Shown: positions 1-5,518, counted from the first letter of the stretch. The stretch is 7,501 bases of DNA from MKRK01 sp001896915 (GCA_937973935.1 CALJJF010000070.1:1-7501); one strand, 5' to 3'. Numbers and translations: made by a program. The notes: generated by a model from the letters alone, not told the origin.

Positions 1-38
1 GAAAGGGAACGACCTTTACAGTGAGGCTGCCCCTATAA
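1..38 (+). CDS. C-terminal end of a sensor histidine kinase (partial)
   Basis: Only the last 11 codons and the stop are in the window. Read from base 3, they give K-G-T-T-F-T-V-R-L-P-L followed by TAA at 36-38. This matches the usual end of a histidine kinase HATPase_c domain, where a Gly-rich G2 box (G-x-G-T-x-F) is followed by a final beta strand ending in L-P. The other two plus-strand frames close at 22-24 and 52-54 with no recognisable ending. The gene runs toward the cysteine-rich gene and is convergent with it. Given the phosphate genes in the window it could be a PhoR-type kinase, but 11 residues cannot show that. The family call is fairly good and the exact identity is unknown. Confidence 0.65.
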   Translation, partial: KGTTFTVRLPL

Positions 39-177
39 GGATAAATGAAGGATGAATTAAGCGTATTAAATCTTTTATGAATCCTGCGGGAATCATGACT
101 GCTCATATCTCAGGATAAGATCTTGGAGCTGGGATCACAGGATGCACTGCACAAAAAAAGAGACGCGTGTGCCAAAA

Positions 178-240
178 CTGAACAACATCCCATATGTCAA
201 ACAATGTAATCACATGGTTCGTTTTTGGGGGTTTGTTCAG
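178..240. repeat. Inverted repeat / imperfect hairpin in the 3' intergenic region
   Basis: The intergenic stretch 39-276 has no convincing gene. It holds a perfect 8-bp inverted repeat, CTGAACAA (178-185) and TTGTTCAG (233-240). A second nested pair lies inside it: CCATATG (190-196) with CACATGG (211-217), fully paired in the minus transcript if one G-U is allowed. In the minus direction the outer arm is followed by a short TTTT, so this may be the transcript end of the cysteine-rich gene, though the U-tract is weak. On the plus strand a small AGAC/GTCT stem at 242-254 followed by TTTTT could weakly terminate the kinase gene. Confidence 0.4.
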
Positions 241-276
241 TAGACACAGCGTCTTTTTATATCAGTTAGCAGTTAA

Positions 277-1092
277 CTAGCAGCGGCTGCAGCCGCCTTC
301 TCTGTCTTTGCCCAAAAGGTCGCAGGCTCTGGGTGGGAAAAATTCATCAATCGGGAATTGCAGCTTGCTGAACAAATCACAGGGATCGTCGCTGTTTGCA
401 ATGCATTCTTTTTCTGGAATGCAGAAATCATAGACCGGGATAAGCAGCTGAACAGCTCTTTCCAAACGAACGATAGAGAACAAGCCCAGGGTTACAAACA
501 AGGCCTTGTTGTCATCACGGTCAAACGCAGGCTCGCCGTTCATTTTCGCTAATACGCTGCGCGGGAAAATGTGACACGGGTCTTTGCATTCGCAAACCTC
601 GCAAACCTTGGAACCCAGAACAACCGGGTCGACGCAGTCGACACAGCAAGTGGGCAGATTTGTGGTTTCTGTTGTAACTTCGTCGTCATCACCAATATCA
701 GCTTGGCTGCAGAATGTTTTGACTGAGCCCTCGCTGCCGAACAGAATGACTTTCTTTTGGAAAACGCAGATGCCGTTTAGATCGCAGATGGATTTGTTGC
801 ACATAATCGCTTCTGCTTTCACATGAATAAAGAATGTTAAATCACAAGCAAAAAATCCTCTGTTGAATGTAACAGGTTCAACATCTATGTTTACTTTGCA
901 TATTTCTGCCGACTTCACCCGAACGCTGATTGCATTCTGGATAGCTCTTTGTCCTTCTTCACAAAAGTATACTCTTAAGTCTTCGAGACAATCTCTATCA
1001 CAGCACGAATCATAGATACGGTTAACATCGACACATACAGCTTCTTTGAAACAGCCCGGCGCAGTACCGTTGTTGAACTTCTGATCCGCCAT
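277..1092 (-). CDS. Cysteine-rich conserved hypothetical protein, 271 aa
   Basis: Function unknown. It has 25 cysteines in 271 residues (about 9%), no signal peptide and no membrane segment. The N-terminal half (about 18-130) looks like a beta-rich domain with the run V-C-V-D-V-N-R-I-Y-D-S-C-C and the phrase IDVEPVTFNRGFF. A cysteine cluster follows at 149-173 (CC-x2-C, then C-x2-C-x-C-x3-C), and the protein ends in C-S-R-C. The acidic Thr-containing stretch 132-145 looks like a linker. I recall similar uncharacterised proteins in clostridial genomes, but I know of no tested function. Metal binding, disulfide cross-linking or a spore-surface role are guesses. The start is firm: AGGAGGA at 1099-1105 sits 6 nt upstream of the ATG. 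It is monocistronic, isolated by a terminator upstream and the inverted repeat downstream. Confidence 0.85.
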   Translation of the reverse strand: MADQKFNNGTAPGCFKEAVCVDVNRIYDSCCDRDCLEDLRVYFCEEGQRAIQNAISVRVKSAEICKVNIDVEPVTFNRGFFACDLTFFIHVKAEAIMCNKSICDLNGICVFQKKVILFGSEGSVKTFCSQADIGDDDEVTTETTNLPTCCVDCVDPVVLGSKVCEVCECKDPCHIFPRSVLAKMNGEPAFDRDDNKALFVTLGLFSIVRLERAVQLLIPVYDFCIPEKECIANSDDPCDLFSKLQFPIDEFFPPRACDLLGKDREGGCSRC

Positions 1093-1098
1093 AAATAA

Positions 1099-1170
1099 TC
1101 CTCCTATAAAAATTTATTTTGAAGGCGTGAACTTCAATACATTTTATGCCTGGGGTTACATTTCGTTACT
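1099..1170 (-). promoter_or_regulatory. Leader of the cysteine-rich gene: strong RBS, inverted repeat, possible SigK-like promoter
   Basis: A consensus AGGAGGA ribosome binding site lies at 1099-1105. Upstream, TTGAAG (1119-1124) and CTTCAA (1132-1137) form a 6-bp inverted repeat with a 7-nt centre that could be an operator or leader hairpin. Further upstream in the minus direction, AC (1166-1165), a 16-bp gap and CATAAAATG (1148-1140) resemble the mother-cell sigma-K pattern AC-N16-CATANNNTA with one mismatch. No good TTGACA/TATAAT pair was found. The sigma-K reading is weak, because such short patterns occur by chance. Confidence 0.3.
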
Positions 1171-1212
1171 AGAAAGGCGGACAAAGGGCGAATTTTCATA
1201 TTTTAACAAAAC

Positions 1213-1244
1213 AAAATCGACTGACTATTTTGTCAGCCGATTTT
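1213..1244 (-). terminator. Intrinsic terminator after the HD-domain gene
   Basis: The arms 1213-1225 and 1232-1244 pair over 13 positions around a 6-nt loop. In the minus transcript the single non-Watson-Crick position is a G-U. The run UUUUGUUUUG follows in the minus direction. The hairpin overlaps the stop codon of the HD gene (1233-1235). T-runs on both sides mean it may work in both directions. Confidence 0.8.
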
Positions 1245-1847
1245 TTTGCATTTTTCTATGAAACGTTTTCTATTTTCCTCTTCTGCTTCCCTGTCGGCGC
1301 CGGTTCTGCCAACACGGTCGCAGAATCCCAGCAATGCAGCCTCTGTGATGTCTGTTTCTTTTTTCATCATTTCTATTTCTTGAAACTGTGTATTTTGTAA
1401 CACATACAAAATTTGCATATGCCAGCGCACAAGAGCCTTGACCTTTTTGATCAGATCCGGATTGGCACCGCATTCTGTCAGTAGCTTTTCCGATAAATCG
1501 GCTCCCACTGTTTCATGGTGGTAGGATGTGATTTTCCCCTTGTTATAACGGGTGGTCCAGGGTTTTCCGATGTCATGAAGGAGTGCAGCCCACATCAATG
1601 CAGTTTTGTCGCTGCTATACTCTCTGACACCTGCTGCTGCATCCACCACCAGCATGGTATGGTTCCACACACTACCCTCCGGATGATATTTTTTGGATTG
1701 TCCCGTTGTTTTTTGCAGTAACAACAGGGAAAAGGGAGAGGCTGCAAAGTACGGTTCAAGCGCAAGGTTTTTGAGATATTCAGAGGGTGTATCATCATTG
1801 AGTAAATGTTGCTCGATATCCGAAAACAAATCAGCGTTTGTTTTCAT
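1233..1847 (-). CDS. Stand-alone HD-domain metal-dependent phosphohydrolase, 204 aa
   Basis: The protein has the HD superfamily metal site in order: H63 in S-V-W-N-H-T, the HDIGK signature H91-D92 in A-L-L-H-D-I-G-K-P, H110/H111 in S-Y-H-H-E-T-V-G-A, and a later basic/His patch R141-W-H143. The spacing and the H-E-x-V-G-A phrase resemble the HD domain appended to bacterial CCA-adding tRNA nucleotidyltransferases. No nucleotidyltransferase domain is present, and 204 aa is too short for one. Activity is presumably hydrolysis of a phosphate ester of a nucleotide or RNA end; the substrate is unknown. No Shine-Dalgarno sequence is seen before the ATG. A possible 49-aa ORF overlaps the start by 17 nt, which would allow translational coupling. 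A terminator overlaps its stop codon. Confidence 0.85.
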   Translation of the reverse strand: MKTNADLFSDIEQHLLNDDTPSEYLKNLALEPYFAASPFSLLLLQKTTGQSKKYHPEGSVWNHTMLVVDAAAGVREYSSDKTALMWAALLHDIGKPWTTRYNKGKITSYHHETVGADLSEKLLTECGANPDLIKKVKALVRWHMQILYVLQNTQFQEIEMMKKETDITEAALLGFCDRVGRTGADREAEEENRKRFIEKCKKIG

Positions 1848-1980
1848 TGCTGTTGTCCAGTGGGTTCAGACCGAATTTTGTTCTGGCGCTTTCTGCGACG
1901 GGGTCATGCTTGATATTTTTATGCTCCGCTTTTCCAACTAAGTTATTGCTTTTTCTGTTTTTGTTATTATCTTTTTTCAT
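1831..1980 (-). CDS. Possible small Lys/Asn-rich protein, 49 aa
   Basis: A 50-codon minus-strand frame starts with ATG at 1980 and ends with TGA at 1831-1833, 17 nt inside the HD gene. The product begins M-K-K-D-N-N-K-N-R-K and ends G-L-N-P-L-D-N-S-N-E-N-K-R. It is strongly hydrophilic and basic, with no Cys and no membrane segment. The overlap with an HD gene that lacks its own ribosome binding site is the main argument for translation. Against it, the nearest Shine-Dalgarno (AAAGGA, 1996-2001) is 15 nt away and is better placed for a 7-codon frame (ATG at 1990, stop at 1967-1969) that overlaps this start out of phase. The composition recalls small spore-associated proteins, but no family is recognised. 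Confidence 0.45.
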   Translation of the reverse strand: MKKDNNKNRKSNNLVGKAEHKNIKHDPVAESARTKFGLNPLDNSNENKR

Positions 1981-1989
1981 AACGTATCA

Positions 1990-2030
1990 TTTATGTCCTT
2001 TCCCGGTTTTATGCCCGGGGACATAAAACC
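1990..2030 (-). promoter_or_regulatory. Mutually exclusive RNA hairpins upstream of the 49-aa frame
   Basis: Two perfect 9-bp stems compete for the same arm. Stem A pairs 2005-2013 (GGTTTTATG) with 2022-2030 (CATAAAACC) around an 8-nt loop. Stem B pairs 1990-1998 (TTTATGTCC) with 2019-2027 (GGACATAAA), with CCGG arms able to pair inside it. In the minus transcript, stem B buries the AAAGGA ribosome binding site (1996-2001) and the first ATG (1990), while stem A leaves them free. This has the form of a translational switch. Nothing in the sequence identifies a ligand or trigger. Neither stem is followed by a U-tract in the minus direction, so a terminator role is unlikely. Confidence 0.45.
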
Positions 2031-2068
2031 CATTTTGTCAGGGGTGTTTGGTAACGAGTATTTTTTTC

Positions 2069-2203
2069 TTAAACATCGCCTCTGTCGGCAGATTGTTTCT
2101 TGGTGGTTCTGCTTTGGTTTTGATTTTCTTTGGTCAGCGGCGTCTGCCCTTTTGCTTTTTCCGCTCTGGTCTTTTTGTTGTCCACCTGGCTATCCTTGGG
2201 CAT
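2069..2203 (-). CDS. Small hydrophilic hypothetical protein, 44 aa
   Basis: A 45-codon frame begins M-P-K-D-S-Q-V-D-N-K-K-T and ends S-A-D-R-G-D-V before TAA at 2069-2071. It is supported by a near-perfect ribosome binding site, AGGAGGA at 2209-2215, 5 nt from the ATG. It begins 14 nt after the stop of the HMA-like gene, so the two are very likely co-transcribed. The product is highly charged and rich in Lys, Gln, Asn and Thr. It has no hydrophobic core or cysteine and is probably intrinsically disordered. No family is recognised. It is short enough to be missed by standard length cut-offs, but the ribosome binding site makes it more credible than other small frames here. Confidence 0.7.
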   Translation of the reverse strand: MPKDSQVDNKKTRAEKAKGQTPLTKENQNQSRTTKKQSADRGDV

Positions 2204-2217
2204 AAACATCCTCCTGT

Positions 2218-2457
2218 CTACATAATATGCTGTTCTAGTGTTTCATCGGTAATGCGATATCCAATGTTCTCCAATGCTGTTTCCAATTGCTTTTGATCGG
2301 TTCCTGTGCTGTCAAAATCAATGGCAACCCGATGGGTTTCTGTATTGACCGCAACAGAAATCACCCCGGGTGCTGAACCAAGCTCCTGCTTGATATCCTT
2401 CATGCTGTGTTTCCCTTTTAAATTTTCAATGATAAAATATGCACTTTCTTTCGCCAT
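2218..2457 (-). CDS. HMA-fold (heavy-metal-associated-like) protein lacking CxxC, 79 aa
   Basis: The protein has the length and beta-alpha-beta-beta-alpha-beta pattern of an HMA/ferredoxin-like domain: strand A-Y-F-I-I-E (6-11), helix S-M-K-D-I-K-Q-E-L (18-26), P-G-V-I-S-V-A-V-N (30-38), R-V-A-I-D-F-D (43-49), helix L-E-T-A-L-E-N-I-G-Y (58-67). The G-M-x-C-x-x-C metal loop is replaced by N-L-K-G-K-H (12-17) and there is no cysteine anywhere, so copper or zinc binding by the usual site is not expected. The frame is open upstream to an ATG at 2511, but the start at 2457 is preferred because AAAGGAA (2468-2474) lies 10 nt upstream and the domain begins there. It heads the small-gene group after the pst terminator. 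The role is unknown. Confidence 0.8.
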   Translation of the reverse strand: MAKESAYFIIENLKGKHSMKDIKQELGSAPGVISVAVNTETHRVAIDFDSTGTDQKQLETALENIGYRITDETLEQHIM

Positions 2458-2546
2458 GATAAACCCGTTCCTTTCGTTTCCTTTGGGTATATTCAACCAT
2501 TCTGTTACCATTATTCCATATCCGTTGATGTTTTATTCTAAAAACA

Positions 2547-2582
2547 AAAACCATCAGGCGTCCATAGACGTCTGATGGTTTT
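2547..2582 (-). terminator. Intrinsic terminator of the pst operon
   Basis: The arms 2547-2562 and 2567-2582 pair over 16 positions with a CATA/TATG loop and one internal non-Watson-Crick position. In the minus direction the stem ends in U's and runs on as U-G-UUUU, a good intrinsic terminator. It begins 15 nt after the pstA stop codon and marks the end of the pstS-pstC-pstA transcript. Confidence 0.85.
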
Positions 2583-2597
2583 ATCAGGATGTTCAAA

Positions 2598-3512
2598 CTA
2601 GCTTTTTTTATTCTTTTTGAGTTTATTGCTACCCATCATTTTGCGTTCCAGCGTGCTGCCAACGATTCTTGAGCTTAAGTTAAACACCAGCACAAGGACA
2701 ATCAGCATGGCGGCAGCCATGTTGGCAACCAGAAATTTATCATCAAAAATCGCCGAGCTTTTCAGATACCATATCCTGACCGCCAATGTATCAGCCGGTC
2801 GGAAGATATTCAGGGGAGATGTGGTGGACAAGGGATTCCAATTGGAAAAACTGACGTCTGAGGACATACCGGCGGTAAACATCAATGCAGCCGCTTCTCC
2901 AAAGCCTCTGCCTGCCGCAAGAATGATACCTGTAATAATTCTCGGAGATGCCGCAGGCAGCAGGATCTTCACAATCGCCTGCCATTTTGTGGTGCCCAGT
3001 GCATAGCTGCCTTCCCGGTAGCCCTGGGGAACCTCCCGGATGGCATCCTCTGTCACTCTGGTAATCAGCGGAATAGAAAGAACAGACAAGGTAAGCACAC
3101 CGGCAATGATTGTCCATGACCAGCCCGTCAATAAGACAAAAACAAGAAAGCCAAACAGTCCGATGACAATGGAAGGCAGGGAAGACAGCGTTTCGATACA
3201 GATTCGGATCAGCCCGGTCAGCGCATTGTCGCTGGCGTATTCCGATAAATAAATGCCTGCTGCTATTCCCAATGGAATGGATAAAATAAGCGTGAGCATA
3301 ACAATATATATCGTGTTGAACAACTGGACCCCAAGACCGTTCATCCCAAAACCAAGATATTCGGGCTTCATGGAGCTGATTCCGATATAGAGGATGTAAA
3401 CGGTTAACGCTGCCAATAAGCTTAAAAAGAAAATTGCGATGATGTATAGAATCACGGTAGCGGATTTATCGATTATTTTATTCTTTTTGTGATGTTTATT
3501 GAGCATGTCCAT
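2598..3512 (-). CDS. pstA: Phosphate ABC transporter permease PstA, 304 aa
   Basis: PstA is one of two membrane subunits that form the phosphate channel of the Pst ABC importer, pairing with PstC in the cytoplasmic membrane and docking on the PstB ATPase. The sequence shows a first membrane helix at about 18-46 after a Lys/His-rich cytoplasmic start. The conserved L-P-S-I-V-I-G-L-F-G phrase is at 112-121. The EAA coupling loop, E-G-S-Y-A-L-G at 167-173, continues into L-P-A-A-S-P and G-R-G-F-G-E-A-A-A. The tail is strongly basic. Length is normal for the family. Its ATG overlaps the pstC stop by one base (TAATG), with GGAAGGGG just upstream, indicating translational coupling. It is the last gene of the operon: a terminator follows, where pstB would normally be found. 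Confidence 0.95.
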   Translation of the reverse strand: MDMLNKHHKKNKIIDKSATVILYIIAIFFLSLLAALTVYILYIGISSMKPEYLGFGMNGLGVQLFNTIYIVMLTLILSIPLGIAAGIYLSEYASDNALTGLIRICIETLSSLPSIVIGLFGFLVFVLLTGWSWTIIAGVLTLSVLSIPLITRVTEDAIREVPQGYREGSYALGTTKWQAIVKILLPAASPRIITGIILAAGRGFGEAAALMFTAGMSSDVSFSNWNPLSTTSPLNIFRPADTLAVRIWYLKSSAIFDDKFLVANMAAAMLIVLVLVFNLSSRIVGSTLERKMMGSNKLKKNKKS

Positions 3513-4426
3513 TATCTAGCGCCCCTTCCGGCACGTCTGCCAATCAGCCTGATCACGATAATAAAGAGAAAGGAAATGACAAACAGCAATAACGCCATAG
3601 TCCAGAGACTGTCCTTTGCCGGGGTATTGTCCACCGCATTTTCCATTGCCGACGCAATCTGGGTGGTGAGTGTTGTGGTTTGGTCAAGGATATCCTTGGG
3701 GAATTTCATGGCGTTGCCGATGACCATGGAAACCGCCAGCGCTTCTCCCAGCGCTCTGTCAATTCCCAGCACAATGCCGGTAAAAATCCCGGGCGACGCA
3801 GAGGGAAGGGCGATTTTAGAAAGCATCTGCCATCTGGTGGAACCAAGGGCATAAGACGCCTCTTTATAATCCTTAGACACGTTTCGCAAAGCGTCGGCCG
3901 AGACGCTGGTAATCGTGGGGAAAATCATAACAGCCAACACAATACCGCCGGCAAGAACGCTGAGTCCGTTGCCAAATGTGATATGAAAGCTTCTGGCGAT
4001 AAAAGGACATAGTACGGTGACACCCACCCAGCCATATACAACGGAAGGTATCCCTACAAAAATCTCAATGGCTGGCTGTAGAAATTTGCTGCCCACCTTG
4101 GGGGATATATCGTTCATAAAAATTGCACAGGCGATGGCGAAGGGTGTGGCCAATGCGATGGCAAGCAGGGAAACAAGAACCGTTCCTCTGATGAAAACAG
4201 CCGCACCGATCTTGTTGCTGTCCGGCTCCCATGTTTCACCCAATAAAAAGTCGAACACGGAAAATTTATGAACCGTGAAGGTTGCCAGTCCTTTATAAAA
4301 CAGGAAATAGGTGATGACCAGTGTCAGAATGATGATAAAAAATCCGATGACCGACACAGTCCATTTTCCCAAGGTTTCTTTTAAAAATTTTGATTTCATA
4401 TGTAGGAGCATATTGCTTTGTCTCAT
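3512..4426 (-). CDS. pstC: Phosphate ABC transporter permease PstC, up to 304 aa
   Basis: PstC is the second membrane subunit of the high-affinity phosphate importer. A first membrane helix lies at about 22-44. The permease signature G-I-P-S-V-V-Y-G-W is at 125-133. The EAA loop, E-A-S-Y-A-L-G at 189-195, is followed by L-P-S-A-S-P-G-I and D-R-A-L-G-E-A. The C-terminus has a last membrane helix and an Arg-rich end. The start is uncertain: in-frame ATGs at 4426, 4411 and 4399 are all possible and none has a good Shine-Dalgarno. The 4399 start (M-K-S-K-F-L) gives the most typical N-terminus. The frame is closed upstream by a TGA, so it cannot be longer. The region around these starts can fold into a nested stem. 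Its stop overlaps the pstA start. Confidence 0.93.
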   Translation of the reverse strand: MRQSNMLLHMKSKFLKETLGKWTVSVIGFFIIILTLVITYFLFYKGLATFTVHKFSVFDFLLGETWEPDSNKIGAAVFIRGTVLVSLLAIALATPFAIACAIFMNDISPKVGSKFLQPAIEIFVGIPSVVYGWVGVTVLCPFIARSFHITFGNGLSVLAGGIVLAVMIFPTITSVSADALRNVSKDYKEASYALGSTRWQMLSKIALPSASPGIFTGIVLGIDRALGEALAVSMVIGNAMKFPKDILDQTTTLTTQIASAMENAVDNTPAKDSLWTMALLLFVISFLFIIVIRLIGRRAGRGAR

Positions 4427-4453
4427 GATTCATGATAAAGCAGATGTATGCTC
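4406..4453 (-). promoter_or_regulatory. Nested stem-loop enclosing the pstC start region
   Basis: GAGCATA (4406-4412) pairs with TATGCTC (4447-4453). Just inside, TGCTTT (4414-4419) pairs with AAAGCA (4437-4442), giving 13 base pairs with a small internal bulge and a 17-nt loop. Candidate pstC start codons fall in the loop (4426), in the stem (4411) and 7 nt beyond it in the minus direction (4399). With no clear ribosome binding site present, this structure could limit or guide pstC translation, or protect the pstS mRNA end. Confidence 0.45.
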
Positions 4454-4490
4454 TTGTCCCACCTTCCGTAATGACATAACCGCTCTGCAG

Positions 4491-4510
4491 AAAAAGCACC
4501 AAAACAGTGC
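4491..4510 (-). terminator. Weak hairpin with U-tract between pstS and pstC (possible attenuator)
   Basis: In the minus transcript, GCACU and GGUGC pair over 5 bp (one U-G) around a 5-nt loop and are followed by UUUUU. The hairpin starts 5 nt after the pstS stop. The stem is short for a full terminator, and pstC and pstA have no other obvious promoter. Partial termination is therefore the likely effect, leaving more pstS than pstCA message. Confidence 0.5.
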
Positions 4511-4515
4511 GCTCC

Positions 4516-5412
4516 TTATTTCCGTGTGATTTTCATTTCACTGATGGCACCATATCCGTTTTCAATGATGGTCGGTGCGAATTCCTCAGACATGACATAG
4601 TCTATAAAGGTATGTACTGTTTTGTTGGGAGTGCCTTTGGTATACATATGCTCATAGCCCCAGATGAGGTAATCGTTGGTATACACATTTTTATATTCAC
4701 AAGCCACGCCGTTCAGAGCGAGCAGCTTGAGACTCTTGCAGTAGGGAAGGGTTTCATATCCGATGGCACCCACGCCGGCAGGAGTAGAAACAATAGCGGA
4801 TTCCAAGTCGCCGCTGGATTCTTTTTTTGTGAAGTTGGGAAACTTTGATATCTGGGTATCGGTCAAGGTAACCTGAGAGCCGTATTTCTCAAAAAGCTTT
4901 CTGGTGCCGGAGCCCGATTTTCTGTAAAACACCTGTATCGGCAGGCTGCCGCCTGTCCAACCGGTGATTTGGTTCCAGTTTGTTTTTGTGCCATTGAAGA
5001 TAGCCGTCAGATCCTCGCTGGTGATGCTCTTTATCTTTTCGTAAACGTTGTTGCTGACGGCAAGACCCACAGCAACCACACAAACCTGATGATCCACAAG
5101 ACCTTCGCCGGGCTTTCCTGCTTCTTCGGGTGTCACATCGGAATTGCCGATATCTACCGCTCCGGACATGACATCAGTTAAGCCTGTGCCGGAACCGCCG
5201 CCGTTGATGGTAACAGAACCGCTGAAATTATATTTGGTTTTGAAGGGTGCAACAGCTTTTGTCAAGAGAGGCTGCAATGCGGTGGAACCGTCGGCTTTGA
5301 TACTGCCGCTCAGTCCGTTTGCACTACTTGATTTTTCACCACCGCAGGAGGTGAGCATTGCAATACTGAACACCAAACAAACCACTAAAACCATTGAAAT
5401 TATTTTTTTCAT
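4516..5412 (-). CDS. pstS: Phosphate-binding lipoprotein PstS, 298 aa
   Basis: PstS captures phosphate outside the membrane and delivers it to PstC-PstA. The N-terminus is a lipoprotein signal: M-K-K, a hydrophobic core, and lipobox L-T-S-C with Cys23 as the lipidated residue. The binding domain shows G-S-T-A-L-Q-P-L at 42-49, G-G-G-S-G-T-G at 71-77, G-N-S-D-V at 89-93 and the phosphate-loop phrase R-K-S-G-S-G-T-R at 164-171. Length is normal. The start at 5412 is chosen because it gives a proper signal peptide. AAAGGAA at 5424-5430 lies 11 nt away, slightly long; in-frame ATGs at 5424, 5442 and 5466 overlap the ribosome binding site or promoter. It is the first gene of pstS-pstC-pstA, behind a Pho box. 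It is closely related to the neighbouring larger PstS, so the two are likely duplicates. Confidence 0.95.
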   Translation of the reverse strand: MKKIISMVLVVCLVFSIAMLTSCGGEKSSSANGLSGSIKADGSTALQPLLTKAVAPFKTKYNFSGSVTINGGGSGTGLTDVMSGAVDIGNSDVTPEEAGKPGEGLVDHQVCVVAVGLAVSNNVYEKIKSITSEDLTAIFNGTKTNWNQITGWTGGSLPIQVFYRKSGSGTRKLFEKYGSQVTLTDTQISKFPNFTKKESSGDLESAIVSTPAGVGAIGYETLPYCKSLKLLALNGVACEYKNVYTNDYLIWGYEHMYTKGTPNKTVHTFIDYVMSEEFAPTIIENGYGAISEMKITRK

Positions 5413-5453
5413 GAATAAAATCATTCCTTTCCGATCATACATAATATACCCAC

Positions 5454-5508
5454 ATTGTAATTGCATTATGTTAAAGGAATGTTAAATCCGATTTAAATCG
5501 ATTTTAAA
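5454..5508 (-). promoter_or_regulatory. Pho-box promoter of pstS-pstC-pstA
   Basis: Four 11-bp half-sites follow each other without gaps in the minus direction: TTTAAAATCGA (5508-5498), TTTAAATCGGA (5497-5487), TTTAACATTCC (5486-5476) and TTTAACATAAT (5475-5465). Five bases later a good -10 box, TACAAT (5459-5454), follows, and no consensus -35 box is present. This is the form of a PhoB/PhoP-activated promoter, in which the regulator binds TTAACA-like repeats in 11-bp phase and replaces -35 recognition. Expected outcome: induction under phosphate limitation. Confidence 0.8.
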
Positions 5509-5518
5509 AACAAAAATC

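Noticed and set aside
45..80. Plus-strand 11-codon frame after the kinase stop with AAGG upstream
   Set aside because: Too short, with no conserved downstream gene for it to regulate on that strand; likely chance.
149..172. GCACA/TGTGC stem with an A/T run as a terminator
   Set aside because: Only 5 bp with a 14-nt loop, and the T-run is within the loop rather than after the stem in the minus direction.
1838..2296. Overlapping plus-strand frames rich in Phe, Leu and Cys across the small-gene region
   Set aside because: The apparent hydrophobic proteins arise from reading the complement of Lys/Asn/Gln-rich minus-strand codons. The minus-strand 44-aa frame has a far better start signal.
2218..2511. 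Longer HMA-like protein starting at 2511
   Set aside because: No ribosome binding site there. The ATG at 2457 has AAAGGAA at a normal distance and begins right at the fold.
2617..3006. Plus-strand open frame of 129 codons opposite pstA
   Set aside because: Antisense shadow of a conserved permease gene; no motif and no start signal.
4293..4502. Minus-strand open frame of 69 codons spanning the pstS-pstC gap
   Set aside because: Starts at TTG within the hairpin region, runs out of phase through the pstC N-terminus, and has no ribosome binding site or family resemblance.
4516..5466. Longer pstS starting at 5466
   Set aside because: This start falls inside the last Pho half-site and would place 18 extra residues before a typical lipoprotein signal peptide. 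The start at 5412 is much better.
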